Counted from the first letter of the stretch, positions 1-10,446 are shown. The stretch is DNA of 64,000 nt from Ga0077555 sp964500805 (GCA_964500805.1 CAZCQH010000009.1:1-64000), one strand, 5' to 3'. Numbers and translations: made by a program. Notes: generated from the sequence alone by a model not told the origin.

Positions 1-434
<434 letters not shown>

Positions 435-2858
435 CTACTCGGCCGCACGTTCCTCAATCAAGAATGCCATCGGGACGCTCGGTAGGTGCCTTTCCGAACT
501 CGACATTAGCAGAAGACGGTTGACGGTATTGTCCTGAATGCCTCCGGATGGAAAGACACAAGAAATTCGAGCCTCCTTTGCGGGAACATCGGCCTTCGCG
601 ATCGTGGCCTGGGCCGGCCCATGGGCTCTGGCGAAACGGGCAGTCAAACGCGCCTCAACGTTCGGCTTAGGCCCACGATCGACAAGGTTCGACAGATATC
701 TAAAAACGTCACATATCAATGCCGGATAGGCAGCGAAGGTTTTGTCGGAAGCGAGCGCCGCGATGTCCGCGACCTCCTGCGGGAACGCAAACGAGGAATC
801 CTCAATGTTGCTCGCGAGAGTTCTGAGACCGCCCCCTCCCGACCGTTGACGGATGGCCGTCCTGATTTCGTTCCAGCGAAAGGCGCAATCGGTGACGATG
901 CAGGACCCCGTTGCCTGCGCCAAGTACATCGTCATCTCAAAATTCGGAGCAAGCTTCATCATGTTCAACTGACCGCCCTGCTTTCCACCAGCAAGGGAAT
1001 CCTCATGCAGAACGGCCAGCGGGTCACTCTCCTTGATCCGCTCGATGTACTTTAGAGTCTCCTCAAGAGTCGCCTCGTCCACTTCTGGCGAGGCTCGTAG
1101 GATTTGGGAGCGTAATGCATCTCGTGGCAGCGACATGATGTTTCGCTGTACGTCCTGCTTCATCAGATCTTCCATGCGCGCGTCTTTGCGTTGGTGCCTT
1201 TCGATGCCTTCCAACCGAGATTTCGCCATATGGAACATCTGTTTGCGCAGATGGAAATCGAAATTGCAGGGATCCGGGAATAGGTTAACTAGACCAGCCT
1301 CGACCAACGGCATGACGGTGAGAAAGAACAGGACCGTCTTGAGAAACTCGTGGCGATAGCTCCTCGGATTTTCGACCGGGCTGAACTCCCTTTTGAACGT
1401 GCCGGCATGTACGAACGGGTGCTCAACGAGCAACTCGCCAAAGTAGAGCGACGCACCAAGCGCAAAATCAGTGATGGTCGTGGGATGGAGGGGGCCCGTA
1501 TAGACCGATCGAGCGGTTCCATCAGGTTTGGGCAACAATTGGAGAAGATCGGTTTCGAGCGGCCACAGACCTTCGTAGAGGCGATAAATCTTGCTGATCT
1601 GTTCATCGGTCAGGTCGCGTCGGACGCGGGACCAATCTTTCCCCCGTTCTAGCCCTAGAACATTCACGATCGCATTTTGCAACATGAGGTTTCGTTCGCG
1701 GATGCTGGACTCACTCCACGTTGGGCGCAGCGCGACAGGCTTCGACTTACAGCAAGCCTTGAAGCGCAGTCCGGATCCGCAGCCGCACTGATCTCCAGCG
1801 CGCAACGGCCCGGTTGGCTGTTCTTTCTTCAGGAAGTCGCGTTGCCTTTCGGTCCTGCCAAACTCGTCCTGATAGTGGACATGGCCATCCGCGAATTTCG
1901 CGAACATCTCTCCACCGAAGCGCCAGAGCTCGTCCTTGGGCGGCAGAAGAGTCTTCCCTAACTCACACCAAGGCTCGGAGACGCCTTCTTCTGGGTAGAC
2001 CCATTCTTTGCGGCCGGCGGCGATATAGCGGCGCGCGCGCGCCTTTAGGACATAGTTGATCTTTGCTACCTCTCGGCTCGAGAGCTTTCGCGTACGGATG
2101 AATGCATCTGTTCGAACCATCGAGTGCCGGAAATTGCGCGCAAAGGTCCGCTTTTCGAGCGGTTTGGTCGATGGATCGCGCGCATACTCTAGGTTTGTAA
2201 GAATTAGGCAGAAATCACGGGTGAGCGGAAAGATCGTCTGCGAAGCCTTTAAAGCGATTGTGGGATCATTCGAATAGGCACATGCCTGTGCCTCGGGTGG
2301 TGCGGCATGATTGTAGATCGTGACCGGGTGATCGCTGAGTATGAATTTCACATCGGCGTCTTCGGCAGAGACGATCTCGCGCACCCCTTCACTCCAGATC
2401 GTGCAGTGCATCATGCGGATACCCTGCATCTCAAACATCAATTCGTTCTGGGTGAGCGTAGGATATTGGGCCTTCAGCCAATCGAGGCCTTTTGGCGTGC
2501 GTATTTTCTGGATGTCAATGAACTCAAACAGAGTTTGAAAGTGGCGGTGCCATTCACTGATATCCGAGCCTGCAAAAGACCTAATCGCATTTGATCCCCT
2601 GGAATCGATGTCGCCAAACAGACGGCGCTCAATCTCGTCGTTAACGGACGTTCCGAAGAACGTCGAGTATAAGTCGCGTTGCTGAAACGCGCGCGACGTG
2701 GGGGCGTCGAACAGGGCCCTTCCGGTAATCACACGGCCACCGTCGAGGACTCTTTCCGGCGGTTTCATGTCGAGATAGGCAAGCGTATTACGGCCTATTT
2801 CAAAGAACCCCTCCTGGTACCACTGTGGCACATAGTGATTGTTTCGCGTCTTCGACAT
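435..2858 (-). CDS. DUF4238 protein with SEC-C motif and long C-terminal extension
   Basis: This 807-aa protein begins MSKTRNNHYVPQWYQEGFF, the characteristic opening of DUF4238 proteins. I chose the ATG at 2858 because the ~116 codons upstream are low-complexity and arginine-rich, running into the tRNA-like repeat. Residues 1-300 are DUF4238-like. At about 354-375 there is a SEC-C type zinc motif (CGCGSG...KACC). The remaining ~430 residues match nothing I know. DUF4238 proteins have no settled biochemical role; they occur in accessory and defence-rich regions. The gene is the only cargo between two tRNA-Ser 3' ends, so it probably arrived as one small element. No signal peptide or membrane segment is visible. 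Confidence 0.8.
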   Translation of the reverse strand: MSKTRNNHYVPQWYQEGFFEIGRNTLAYLDMKPPERVLDGGRVITGRALFDAPTSRAFQQRDLYSTFFGTSVNDEIERRLFGDIDSRGSNAIRSFAGSDISEWHRHFQTLFEFIDIQKIRTPKGLDWLKAQYPTLTQNELMFEMQGIRMMHCTIWSEGVREIVSAEDADVKFILSDHPVTIYNHAAPPEAQACAYSNDPTIALKASQTIFPLTRDFCLILTNLEYARDPSTKPLEKRTFARNFRHSMVRTDAFIRTRKLSSREVAKINYVLKARARRYIAAGRKEWVYPEEGVSEPWCELGKTLLPPKDELWRFGGEMFAKFADGHVHYQDEFGRTERQRDFLKKEQPTGPLRAGDQCGCGSGLRFKACCKSKPVALRPTWSESSIRERNLMLQNAIVNVLGLERGKDWSRVRRDLTDEQISKIYRLYEGLWPLETDLLQLLPKPDGTARSVYTGPLHPTTITDFALGASLYFGELLVEHPFVHAGTFKREFSPVENPRSYRHEFLKTVLFFLTVMPLVEAGLVNLFPDPCNFDFHLRKQMFHMAKSRLEGIERHQRKDARMEDLMKQDVQRNIMSLPRDALRSQILRASPEVDEATLEETLKYIERIKESDPLAVLHEDSLAGGKQGGQLNMMKLAPNFEMTMYLAQATGSCIVTDCAFRWNEIRTAIRQRSGGGGLRTLASNIEDSSFAFPQEVADIAALASDKTFAAYPALICDVFRYLSNLVDRGPKPNVEARLTARFARAHGPAQATIAKADVPAKEARISCVFPSGGIQDNTVNRLLLMSSSERHLPSVPMAFLIEERAAE

Positions 2859-3215
2859 AGGTGACGTTGTAGGATGGATCGCCACTTGTGAACCCAATTC
2901 CGCAGACTTGACAAGCGCTGCTTGGACGGAGCGCAACGAATCCGTAGACTGGCCAGCGCCTCCACCTCTCGCCTGCCGTTCTCCGCTCCTGCTTCCGCCT
3001 GATGTCCGCTGTGGGTCATGAGCAGTCTTGGCGAGGCGTGAACTGCAGCCCGTTCGAGCGGACCTCCACACCATGCGCCGCCGCAATTGAAACCGGACCG
3101 AGGAGAGGAGGCGAACATTCCCGTCCAGCACCTCGTGCGCGAAACTTTCTCTGAAGCCGAATTTGGCGAGTGAAGCGGCAAATTTTCTCGATAATTCAAA
3201 AGGCAAATTTCGCTA

Positions 3216-3252
3216 ACCGGAGCGCGAGTTCGAATCCCTCCCTCTCCGCCAA
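3216..3252 (+). repeat. Degenerate tRNA-Ser 3' end (candidate attachment-site copy)
   Basis: The sequence from AACCGGAGCG to TCTCCGCCA matches the tRNA-Ser end at 18-54 in the same orientation with few mismatches, including TTCGAATCCC and CCTCTCCGCCA. The T stem has mismatches and no 5' half exists, so it is not a functional tRNA. It fits a distal attachment site left by integration into the tRNA 3' end, bounding a 3.2-kb segment. Confidence 0.7.
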
Positions 3253-3674
3253 CAAGTCGCAGCGTGGCCGAGCTGATTTTGATTCCGCGCGACTTCAGCC
3301 AAAACCTCCCCGCGTTTCGCGCAACTAGGGGCCAGCCCGTGCTAACCAACTCCTCGGAGAGAAGCGCCTCTGACGGACGTGGGGACTTTGCGCCCCGAAT
3401 TCTCCGTTCGCCAATTCTGCGGTCCGGTTAGGTCGGCCTCCAGAAGTGGCAGATACGCTGCCCTTATCGACGTTGACAGGCTTGCACCCCCCCGGCTTCG
3501 CCGGCCTGTGGGTCTGATCTATGCAGGAGGGCAATCTAGTCGGTACCGGGGTGACAGAGATGCTTGGGTAACCGACATTCGCATCTCCGCGCCCTGAATG
3601 GAAAAATGCAAAAAATTGGTTGAAATTACAAAAATGCCATGGTAGCCGGGGATCGGGCTGCTGGAGGCTGATTC
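3253..3674. other. Gene-free spacer with duplicated flank
   Basis: Bases 3399-3440 repeat 195-235. A short GC hairpin (CCGGCTTCGCCGG) lies near 3490-3506. The open frames here, including those that translate the tRNA-like sequence, are judged spurious. The next gene starts at 3675. Confidence 0.5.
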
Positions 3675-4268
3675 ATGGCAAGTGCGATTGAAGCTGACGT
3701 CCGGAAACTCCTCGATGGGTTGGAGGACGATGTTCTCGAAATAGTGCATGGCGCCTGGGACGATTGGATGGCCGCCGGGCTGCAAGTCCTTTTTCCGCGC
3801 TCGCGGGCTGTCCTGATGCACGACTTTGTGGTCCGGCATGCGATGGCGAAGTGGGGCGAGCGAGCCGATATCCACTTCGTCGAGCGCGACGAGACGGTGA
3901 AGTTCCTCATCCGGCAACTTCTTCTGCTGCGCTTCAAGAAGGCCAACGGCAACGGGCTCGGGTCCAATATCACGACTCAGGCGGTGCTTGCCTTCACCGA
4001 TCCACAGCTGCTGCTCCCCGGAATTCCCGACGTACAGAAGATCGAGGTTCTTTATGAACTGAGTGATCTAGAGACGAAGATCGATCGGGTGGTGGTGGTT
4101 GCACGCGACGGGGACCGGAAGCTTTGGGAATACGAGATCGAAGATCGCCGCGGATTGGCGCCCGTGGTGCCTCTCCCGCCCCGGGCGCCCACGCAGCCCG
4201 CAGCCCCTGTTGTTCGTTTGCGTCGGAAGGATCAGGACGAAAAGTCCAAGTCCGAAAACAAAGAATAA
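3675..4268 (+). CDS. Uncharacterised partner of the XRE-ImmA/IrrE gene
   Basis: This is a 197-aa soluble protein with no family I can name. The N-terminal ~150 residues look globular and mixed alpha/beta. The C-terminus is a proline-rich stretch followed by a Lys/Asp/Glu-rich tail, which looks like a flexible linker. Its stop is three bases before the ATG of the XRE-ImmA/IrrE gene, so the two are almost certainly co-transcribed and translationally coupled. Possible roles, all inference, are target protein of the peptidase, co-regulator, or accessory to the convergent restriction operon. No signal peptide or membrane segment is seen. Confidence 0.75.
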   Translation: MASAIEADVRKLLDGLEDDVLEIVHGAWDDWMAAGLQVLFPRSRAVLMHDFVVRHAMAKWGERADIHFVERDETVKFLIRQLLLLRFKKANGNGLGSNITTQAVLAFTDPQLLLPGIPDVQKIEVLYELSDLETKIDRVVVVARDGDRKLWEYEIEDRRGLAPVVPLPPRAPTQPAAPVVRLRRKDQDEKSKSENKE

Positions 4269-4271
4269 GTC

Positions 4272-5360
4272 ATGTCAACACAGGCGAAGGGAGCGCTGCT
4301 GCGCGTCGCGCGGCAGCTCAGGGGATTCCAGCAGGGCGACGCGGCCAAGCGGCTTGGCGTGCCTCAGACTACGCTGTCGCGCATCGAGAACGAAGTTATA
4401 AATCCAAGTGAGGCCGTGATCGAGCGTGGAGCGAAGGTCTATTCACTCCCGGCCAGCTTCTTCGAGCAGCCCGACCCCGTTTATGGGGCACCGGTAAGCG
4501 TTCACCCAATGTGGCGTCGCAAGGCGAGCGTCACTGGCCGGGAAATGGATCACATCGTGGCCGAACTGAACGTCCGCGTGATGCACATTCGACGCCTTCT
4601 TGAAGCAACCGAGTTTGCCGGCGCGCAGGATGTCCCGCGTCTCGATGTTGAGGAATACGACGGCAACATTGAACGCATTGCTGGCCTCGTGCGGGCGCAC
4701 TGGAGGGTGCCGAACGGGCCCGTGCGGAATGTTACCGAACTCGTCGAGCGCGCCGGCATTGTCGTGATGCACTCAAGCTTGGGCGGATCAACAGTGAGCG
4801 GCGTAACCTTCTCTGCCCCTGGCATGCCGCCTCTGATCGTACTGAACTCTGATCAGCCTGCCGATCGCATGAGGTTTACGCTCAGCCATGAGGTGGGCCA
4901 TATCGTCATGCACCGCCTGCCCACGCCCGCGATGGAGCAGGAAGCCAACGAGTTCGCGTCGGCCTTCCTCATGCCGAACAACGAAATCCGGCCAGCCTTG
5001 CGCCGCCGGATAGACTTGCCCCTCCTGGCCCAGCTGAAGCCTGAGTGGAAGGTTTCAATGGCCGCACTCCTATACCGCGCCAAGACGTTGGGTGCCCTCA
5101 CGCCCAATCAGGAGCGCTATCTGTGGCAGCAGTTCAACATGCGCCACATCAGGCACCGTGAACCACCTGAACTCGATTTCCCGGTGGAGGCCCCTGGCGC
5201 ATCAACCGAACTCTTTCGGTTACATCTCGAAGAGCTCGGTTACTCCCTCGGAGGGCTTGCGGCCATGCTGCACATGGAACCTGACGAGCTAACCCGCTTC
5301 TATGGATTGAAGGCCGGAGGGGGCCGCGGTATTCCCCCACGGCTGCGTGTGGTGAAATAG
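4272..5360 (+). CDS. XRE-family regulator with ImmA/IrrE metallopeptidase domain
   Basis: This 362-aa protein has an N-terminal Cro/C1-type helix-turn-helix (about residues 7-62, with QGDAAKRLGVPQTTLSRIEN). It then has an ImmA/IrrE-type zinc peptidase domain with HEVGH at about 206-210 and a downstream EANEFASAFLMP helix supplying the third ligand. Such proteins regulate mobile elements or toxin-antitoxin loci, often by cleaving a repressor. The gene lies three bases behind its uncharacterised partner and converges on hsdS with a 49-bp gap. It could be the regulator of the element or a one-component stress sensor; its target is not visible. Confidence 0.88.
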   Translation: MSTQAKGALLRVARQLRGFQQGDAAKRLGVPQTTLSRIENEVINPSEAVIERGAKVYSLPASFFEQPDPVYGAPVSVHPMWRRKASVTGREMDHIVAELNVRVMHIRRLLEATEFAGAQDVPRLDVEEYDGNIERIAGLVRAHWRVPNGPVRNVTELVERAGIVVMHSSLGGSTVSGVTFSAPGMPPLIVLNSDQPADRMRFTLSHEVGHIVMHRLPTPAMEQEANEFASAFLMPNNEIRPALRRRIDLPLLAQLKPEWKVSMAALLYRAKTLGALTPNQERYLWQQFNMRHIRHREPPELDFPVEAPGASTELFRLHLEELGYSLGGLAAMLHMEPDELTRFYGLKAGGGRGIPPRLRVVK

Positions 5361-5409
5361 TCCGTTTCCGCTTGATACCGTTGGCGGGCCGCAGCTCGTC
5401 GCCCAGAGC

Positions 5410-6552
5410 CTAAAGTTCGCCTTTGAACGCCTTATCGAGAATCGCCGGAAGCATGACGTTCAGCTCGTAAGTGGTCTCATTTTGCAGATGCTTTACAGCC
5501 GAAAGCTTACTGACGACGTCACGGATAGCGCTTTGCGTTGCTGTCTCCGGCCAGGGAATTTCTAGATCGAGGAAATCTTCCGGGTTTAGGCGACGCCGGC
5601 GGACGTTTGTTCCGCCGCTCTGACCCGATAGGGAGGGCCACACCTCGGGCGAGCGAAAATAAGTGTCAACCACTTCGGGCAACATCACGGTTTCATCAAT
5701 CTCAAAGACGGGGAATTCTGTAGATACGCAGAGTTGATCGCAGTTGGGTGGTACGATGCCAAGCGCACCTTCCCAGGCCATCAGTTTTGGGTAGACAAAA
5801 TTGCCCGCGCGCAAACGTGTGAGGCGCGGGTACGAAAATTCGCTGCCCATTCTGCGCTGTCCTCGAAAGACTCCGCGTCCAAACGAATACACTCCCGCGA
5901 AATGGTACTGTTCGGTTGGCACGACCGACACGTTCGGCGCTCTTAGTCTGGCAAAACCTCGGACGCGGATACGGCGACCAGAACCCTCAGCCGATAAGAC
6001 TGCCCGCGGGAGTGCGTCCATCTCTATCTCCGCTTCTCTCCGGAGTCGCCGCGCACCCTCAATTTTCTCTGCCAATTCGGCGATGCGGGCGCCAATTCGG
6101 ATCTGCTCGTGAAGCGGCGGGAGCGGAATGTTGTACCTCAGCACATCGGCTGCGCGTATCGCTGCGTAGTTGGTGGATCCTTGCGCTTCCACTTGGTGCC
6201 GGAAGAACGGCGTCTTGATGAACCATCCCAGGTAATTATTGTCGAGGCGATCAGGGCGATGTTGAAAGAGGAAGTAGTGACTGCTGACGATCGCTCCATC
6301 GAGGTCCTTTGGAACAATCCCGAACCCGCCGACCTTTGCGTCGATTTCTGCGACGAGGAATTCGCCGGCTCTTGTTACCTGCTGCTTCTTCGTCTTGATA
6401 AGTGTGCCGGGAACATCATCACGCAAAACAATCCCTTGCGTGTGCAGTCGGACACGAGGACGACGGTAGATTTGGAGATCATCGATTGTGATGAATTCCT
6501 TTCGATGCACGAGAACGTCGCCGAGCGGGACCAAAGGCCATGCCGCTATCAT
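5410..6552 (-). CDS. hsdS: Type I restriction-modification specificity subunit
   Basis: The 380-aa S subunit has the usual two target-recognition domains separated by conserved helical spacers. The first half ends in an LPPLHEQIRIGARIAELAEKI-like helix (about residues 145-170). The second half has IPWPETATQSAIRDVVSKL near 335-355. It determines which sequence HsdM methylates and HsdR cleaves. Its ATG overlaps the hsdM stop codon (ATGA), so it is the third gene of an hsdR-hsdM-hsdS operon. Length is normal and no frameshift is seen, so the system is probably functional. Confidence 0.92.
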   Translation of the reverse strand: MIAAWPLVPLGDVLVHRKEFITIDDLQIYRRPRVRLHTQGIVLRDDVPGTLIKTKKQQVTRAGEFLVAEIDAKVGGFGIVPKDLDGAIVSSHYFLFQHRPDRLDNNYLGWFIKTPFFRHQVEAQGSTNYAAIRAADVLRYNIPLPPLHEQIRIGARIAELAEKIEGARRLRREAEIEMDALPRAVLSAEGSGRRIRVRGFARLRAPNVSVVPTEQYHFAGVYSFGRGVFRGQRRMGSEFSYPRLTRLRAGNFVYPKLMAWEGALGIVPPNCDQLCVSTEFPVFEIDETVMLPEVVDTYFRSPEVWPSLSGQSGGTNVRRRRLNPEDFLDLEIPWPETATQSAIRDVVSKLSAVKHLQNETTYELNVMLPAILDKAFKGEL

Positions 6553-8102
6553 GCCCGCGGTCCTAGAGCAGACTTGATCTCGCGCATCAGCTCTGCGATG
6601 CGCAGCTCCTTAATCAGGATGTCATCGGCCAGCTGCTCCGGCGGTAGATGCTCGAAATCCACTTTGCCGCGTGGGTTTTTCCGGTCCAGGTTGCAGTTGC
6701 TGTCCAACAACTCCTTCGCTTCCACCTTCCAAGCCCGATCATTTTCCTGACGTCTGTTCCACCACTCAAGGCACGGTGCAAACTCATCATATTGAAGCGG
6801 TTGAGTCTTGGTGTAGTTCTTGCGCCCTTCCGGCAGTGGGTGCTCGTAGTACCAGACCTCTTTTGTCGCGCCTGACCGGTCGAAAAACAGAATGTTGGTT
6901 GGGATATTTGTATAGGGCGCGAACACGCCGTTCGGCAATCGCACGATGGTGTGCAGATTGAAGTCTTTGATCAGCTCTTCTTTGATGCGCGCGCATACGC
7001 CGTCACCGAAAAGGGTTCCGTTTGGCACGACCACGGCCGCTCGAGCCGGGCGGCCCACACCGGTGGGCTGCCGGTGCAGCTTCCGCATGATGAGCTGAAG
7101 GAAAAGAAGTGCCGTTTCGGCCGTCTGCCGGTCGTCCGGGAAATTTCTTTGAATGCCTTTTTCCTCTTCTCCCCCGAACGGCGGATTTGTCACAATTGCA
7201 TCCACGCGATCCTTTTCGCCGATTTCAGTGAGCTTGAAGCGAAGCGCATTGCCCGGATCTATCTGTGGAGTGTCCAGCCCGTGCAAAAGAAGATTCATCT
7301 GGCCTAAGAGGTACGGTAGCGACTTCGGCTCGCAACCGAATATAGTTTGTGTTTGCAGCCGTTTCCGGTCGGCAATGGTCTTCACTTGCTTTGACAAATG
7401 ATTGTACGCTTCAACCAGAAAGCCGCCGGTACCGCTCGCGGGATCGAGGACTACCTCGCCGAGGCGCGGGTCGGTGACTTCGACCATGAAGCGGACGACG
7501 GGGCGCGGCGTGTAAAACTCCCCCGAGTCTCCCGCCGCATCACGCATTTCCCGAAGCATGCTCTCGTAAAGCGCGCCCAGCGTGTGCAATTCGTCGCTGG
7601 ACGTGAAATGGATGCCGTTCACCAGATTGATGACATCGCGAAGCAGATAACCGCTCTTCATGCGGTTATCGACACCACGAAAGACCGTCGCGATCACGTC
7701 GCGACGATTGTCGCCGTTCGCGCTTGTAACGCTGCGGAGGTAGGCGAAGAGACCAGGACCACGCTTCCCGTTCGGCAGCGTCGCCTCGTCCTGGTTGATG
7801 AAGGACAGAAGCTCGTCGCCCGTAATTCCCTGTAAATTAGCAGCCCAATCGCGCCAGCGATAAGGCGGCTCGATAGCAGCCCGGAACTTCTTGCCGCCCA
7901 GCTTGGCTTCGTCCGCGCGCTGCTGCTCAAGGTCATCAAGGAATTTGAGAAACATGATCCAGGTGAGCAGCGGCAGCCTATCAAGGTCGCCATTGAGGCC
8001 CTTATCCTTGCGCATGATATCGCGCGCGGACTTGATCAAGCTGCCGAGCGCCTGCGCCGTCGTCAGGGGGGTGTCGTTCTTCTTGTTCTTGTTACGAGCC
8101 AT
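6549..8102 (-). CDS. hsdM: Type I restriction-modification DNA methyltransferase subunit
   Basis: This is a 517-aa N6-adenine methyltransferase. It has an N-terminal HsdM helical domain (1-150), the SAM-binding motif DPASGTGGF at 220-228, and the catalytic motif NPPF at 306-309. With HsdS it methylates the bipartite site to protect host DNA. Its start overlaps the end of hsdR by 11 bases, and its stop overlaps the hsdS start by four. All expected motifs are present and the length is typical. Confidence 0.96.
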   Translation of the reverse strand: MARNKNKKNDTPLTTAQALGSLIKSARDIMRKDKGLNGDLDRLPLLTWIMFLKFLDDLEQQRADEAKLGGKKFRAAIEPPYRWRDWAANLQGITGDELLSFINQDEATLPNGKRGPGLFAYLRSVTSANGDNRRDVIATVFRGVDNRMKSGYLLRDVINLVNGIHFTSSDELHTLGALYESMLREMRDAAGDSGEFYTPRPVVRFMVEVTDPRLGEVVLDPASGTGGFLVEAYNHLSKQVKTIADRKRLQTQTIFGCEPKSLPYLLGQMNLLLHGLDTPQIDPGNALRFKLTEIGEKDRVDAIVTNPPFGGEEEKGIQRNFPDDRQTAETALLFLQLIMRKLHRQPTGVGRPARAAVVVPNGTLFGDGVCARIKEELIKDFNLHTIVRLPNGVFAPYTNIPTNILFFDRSGATKEVWYYEHPLPEGRKNYTKTQPLQYDEFAPCLEWWNRRQENDRAWKVEAKELLDSNCNLDRKNPRGKVDFEHLPPEQLADDILIKELRIAELMREIKSALGPRA

Positions 8103-10446
8103 AGAGCATTCCTTGTAGTTCGTTTACAGCCTGGCGAAGTTGGTCCGGGCCGCCAAACAGGCGGATGATCTCGCCGGGCTGCCCGTGATCCGAGATTGGC
8201 GGGACATGGAGCACGTCGGGTAGAACAAACTGCGCGTCGCCGTGCTCGGCGTATTTTTCCAGAAGCTCTTCCAGGACCTGTCGCGCTTCCGGGGCGTAGC
8301 GCCCGAAAAAATCCTTATGCGCCTGTTTCATCTGCTGCGCGCGCTCGCGCCTTGTTCTTAAGGGCGCGTTGAAGGCCAGGTGACAGAGAAGGTCGAAGGG
8401 ATCAGCCTCAGGCCGTCCGGCCGATTCAGCCAGTTCAGTGAAATCAATACCGCGCTCGGCGAGTGCCATGATGATCTCGTTGCGCTGGCCAGGATTTGCC
8501 CATCGGCTGCGCAGCTCCTGCACTGAGGGACATAGAGTACGGACGCTCTCGGCCGCATAGTCTGTGTAGCGGACGACGCGGAGCTGCTTGCCATTCGGGT
8601 CCAGCTCGTAAACGAGATGGGCCGCGACTTCGACCTGGCCGCCGTCGAAATAGAATTTCCGGCGCTCGTCGGTTGGCGGCTCAACGATGATGGGTCCGCC
8701 GCCTTCCTCGTCTTCAGGCCGTTCGCCTGTGTCAGTGATGATCCTGGTGCCGCCATCTTCCTCCAGCTCTTCTTCAGTGAGGCGGACGGGATCGCCGTCA
8801 AAGGCCGGATCGGCGAAAAGCCGCGTCGCCGAACCGGTGTAGTCGATGATGTTGAACCAGAGCTTTCCGTAGTCGTCACGGACTCGAGTTCCGCGACCGA
8901 TGATTTGCTTGAATTCGCTCATCGAGCCGACGACACGGGCTAGCACGATGTTCTTGCAAGTCGGGGCGTCAACTCCGGTCGTGAGAAGCTGCGAGGTTGT
9001 CAGGATTGCCGGCGTCTTCGCATCAACATCCTGGAAACGGCTGAGGTGTCCGCGTCCGATGTCCCCTTCATCGGCCGTCACGCGGCACACGTAATCGGGA
9101 TAGTGCGCCAGCAGATCGGGATTGCACCGCGTCAGCGCGGCGCGCATTTCGCTCGCGTGTTCCTGGTCCACGCAAAAAACGATAGTCTTGGCGAAGCGAT
9201 CTGACTTCTTCAGAAAATTCGTGAGGTGGCGCGCGATCGCGTCGGTACGCGCGCGTAGGGCCACGATGCGTTCGAAGTCTTTAGTCTGATATTCGTCGTC
9301 GGGGATAGATCGTCCATAGCGATCAAGTTCGTCGCTGCTGGGACGCCAGCCAGCGGCGTCCCATTCCGTCACCACGCGGTGAACGCGATAGGGCGCAAGG
9401 AATCCATCCTCGATGCCTTGCCGCAGGCTGTACTCATAAAGAGGGTTGCCAAAGTAGAGATAGGTGTCGCGGTTGTCGTCGCGAAGCGGCGTGGCCGTCA
9501 TACCGAGCTTGTAGGCCGGCTCGAAATAATCGAGGATCAGGCGCCAGGCGCTCTCCTCGCGGGCGCTGCCGCGATGGCATTCGTCGACGATAACGAGATC
9601 AAAGAAATCGGGCGAAAAAGCCTTGAATAACCCGGCCCGGCGCTCGTCCTCCGCGAGCGCCTGGTAAATGGCGAAATACATTTCCCGGCTGTGGACGACC
9701 TCGCCGGACTCGATCTTGTAGCGGGCGTCCCCGAAGACCGCGAAGATGCCGTCCTTCGGCTGATCGATCAGGATGTTCCTGTCCGCGAGATAGAGGATGC
9801 GGGGTCGGCGGTGCTCGCCCGTCCGGTTCCAGCGGCTCGACCACAGCTTCCAGCAAATCTGAAACGCGACAGCGGTCTTGCCGGTGCCCGTCGCCATCGT
9901 CAGCAAGAGCCGACGCTGTCCTTTCAGGACGGCTTCAACCGTCCGGTTAACAGCGATCTGCTGGTAATAGCGCTCGCCTTTGCCGACTGTGTGGTTGAAC
10001 GGAGTTAGGAGTTGGTCTGCCGTCTCGGGCGCTGCCAGCCCGCTTCCGCTCCGGTATCGTTCCCAAAGCGCCGACGGGCTTGGGTAGTCGGCGCAGATAC
10101 GTTCGACGCCCGTAAAATAATCAAACTCGATGATGTCGTGACCGTTGGTCGCGTACGCGAATTTCAGGCCGAGCATCTCGGCGTATTGCTTGGACTGCTG
10201 GACCGCATCGGCAGCGGATTTGTAGGAGGGCTTGGCTTCTATGACGGCAAGCGGAAAGTCGCGCGTGAAGCGAAGCAGGTAATCGACCCTCTTAGGCGGC
10301 TTGCGGACAAACCCTTTGCCCGTGGGAATGATCCGGCCATCGGTGATGGTACGCTGCTCAGCAATTGAATGAGGTTCGTTGTCCCAGCCCAAAGCCTGAA
10401 GCCTGGGGACGACGAATCGTCGGCAGGTATCCGCTTCCGTCAGCAT
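8092..10446 (-). CDS. hsdR: Type I restriction endonuclease subunit, EcoEI-like
   Basis: The 784-aa protein has three parts. An N-terminal PD-(D/E)XK nuclease has D near 55 and EAK at 70-72. A superfamily 2 motor follows, with Walker A ATGTGKT at 185-191 and DECH at 288-291. The C-terminal domain is of EcoEI R-type, with EELLEKYAEHG near 750. It translocates and cleaves unmodified DNA. I prefer the ATG at 10446 to the TTG at 10464, because the family usually starts close to the LTEADTCRRF sequence. It is the first gene of the operon, so any promoter should lie in 10447-10667. Confidence 0.94.
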   Translation of the reverse strand: MLTEADTCRRFVVPRLQALGWDNEPHSIAEQRTITDGRIIPTGKGFVRKPPKRVDYLLRFTRDFPLAVIEAKPSYKSAADAVQQSKQYAEMLGLKFAYATNGHDIIEFDYFTGVERICADYPSPSALWERYRSGSGLAAPETADQLLTPFNHTVGKGERYYQQIAVNRTVEAVLKGQRRLLLTMATGTGKTAVAFQICWKLWSSRWNRTGEHRRPRILYLADRNILIDQPKDGIFAVFGDARYKIESGEVVHSREMYFAIYQALAEDERRAGLFKAFSPDFFDLVIVDECHRGSAREESAWRLILDYFEPAYKLGMTATPLRDDNRDTYLYFGNPLYEYSLRQGIEDGFLAPYRVHRVVTEWDAAGWRPSSDELDRYGRSIPDDEYQTKDFERIVALRARTDAIARHLTNFLKKSDRFAKTIVFCVDQEHASEMRAALTRCNPDLLAHYPDYVCRVTADEGDIGRGHLSRFQDVDAKTPAILTTSQLLTTGVDAPTCKNIVLARVVGSMSEFKQIIGRGTRVRDDYGKLWFNIIDYTGSATRLFADPAFDGDPVRLTEEELEEDGGTRIITDTGERPEDEEGGGPIIVEPPTDERRKFYFDGGQVEVAAHLVYELDPNGKQLRVVRYTDYAAESVRTLCPSVQELRSRWANPGQRNEIIMALAERGIDFTELAESAGRPEADPFDLLCHLAFNAPLRTRRERAQQMKQAHKDFFGRYAPEARQVLEELLEKYAEHGDAQFVLPDVLHVPPISDHGQPGEIIRLFGGPDQLRQAVNELQGMLYGS

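Noticed and set aside
621..2594. Several plus-strand frames of 60-144 aa
   Set aside because: They are shadows of the DUF4238 gene on the opposite strand, with arginine/serine-rich composition and no ribosome-binding sites.
2795..3349. 184-aa minus-strand frame containing GGEGGIRTRAPVSE
   Set aside because: It is the translation of the tRNA-Ser-like repeat, a well-known spurious product, and overlaps the DUF4238 gene in another frame.
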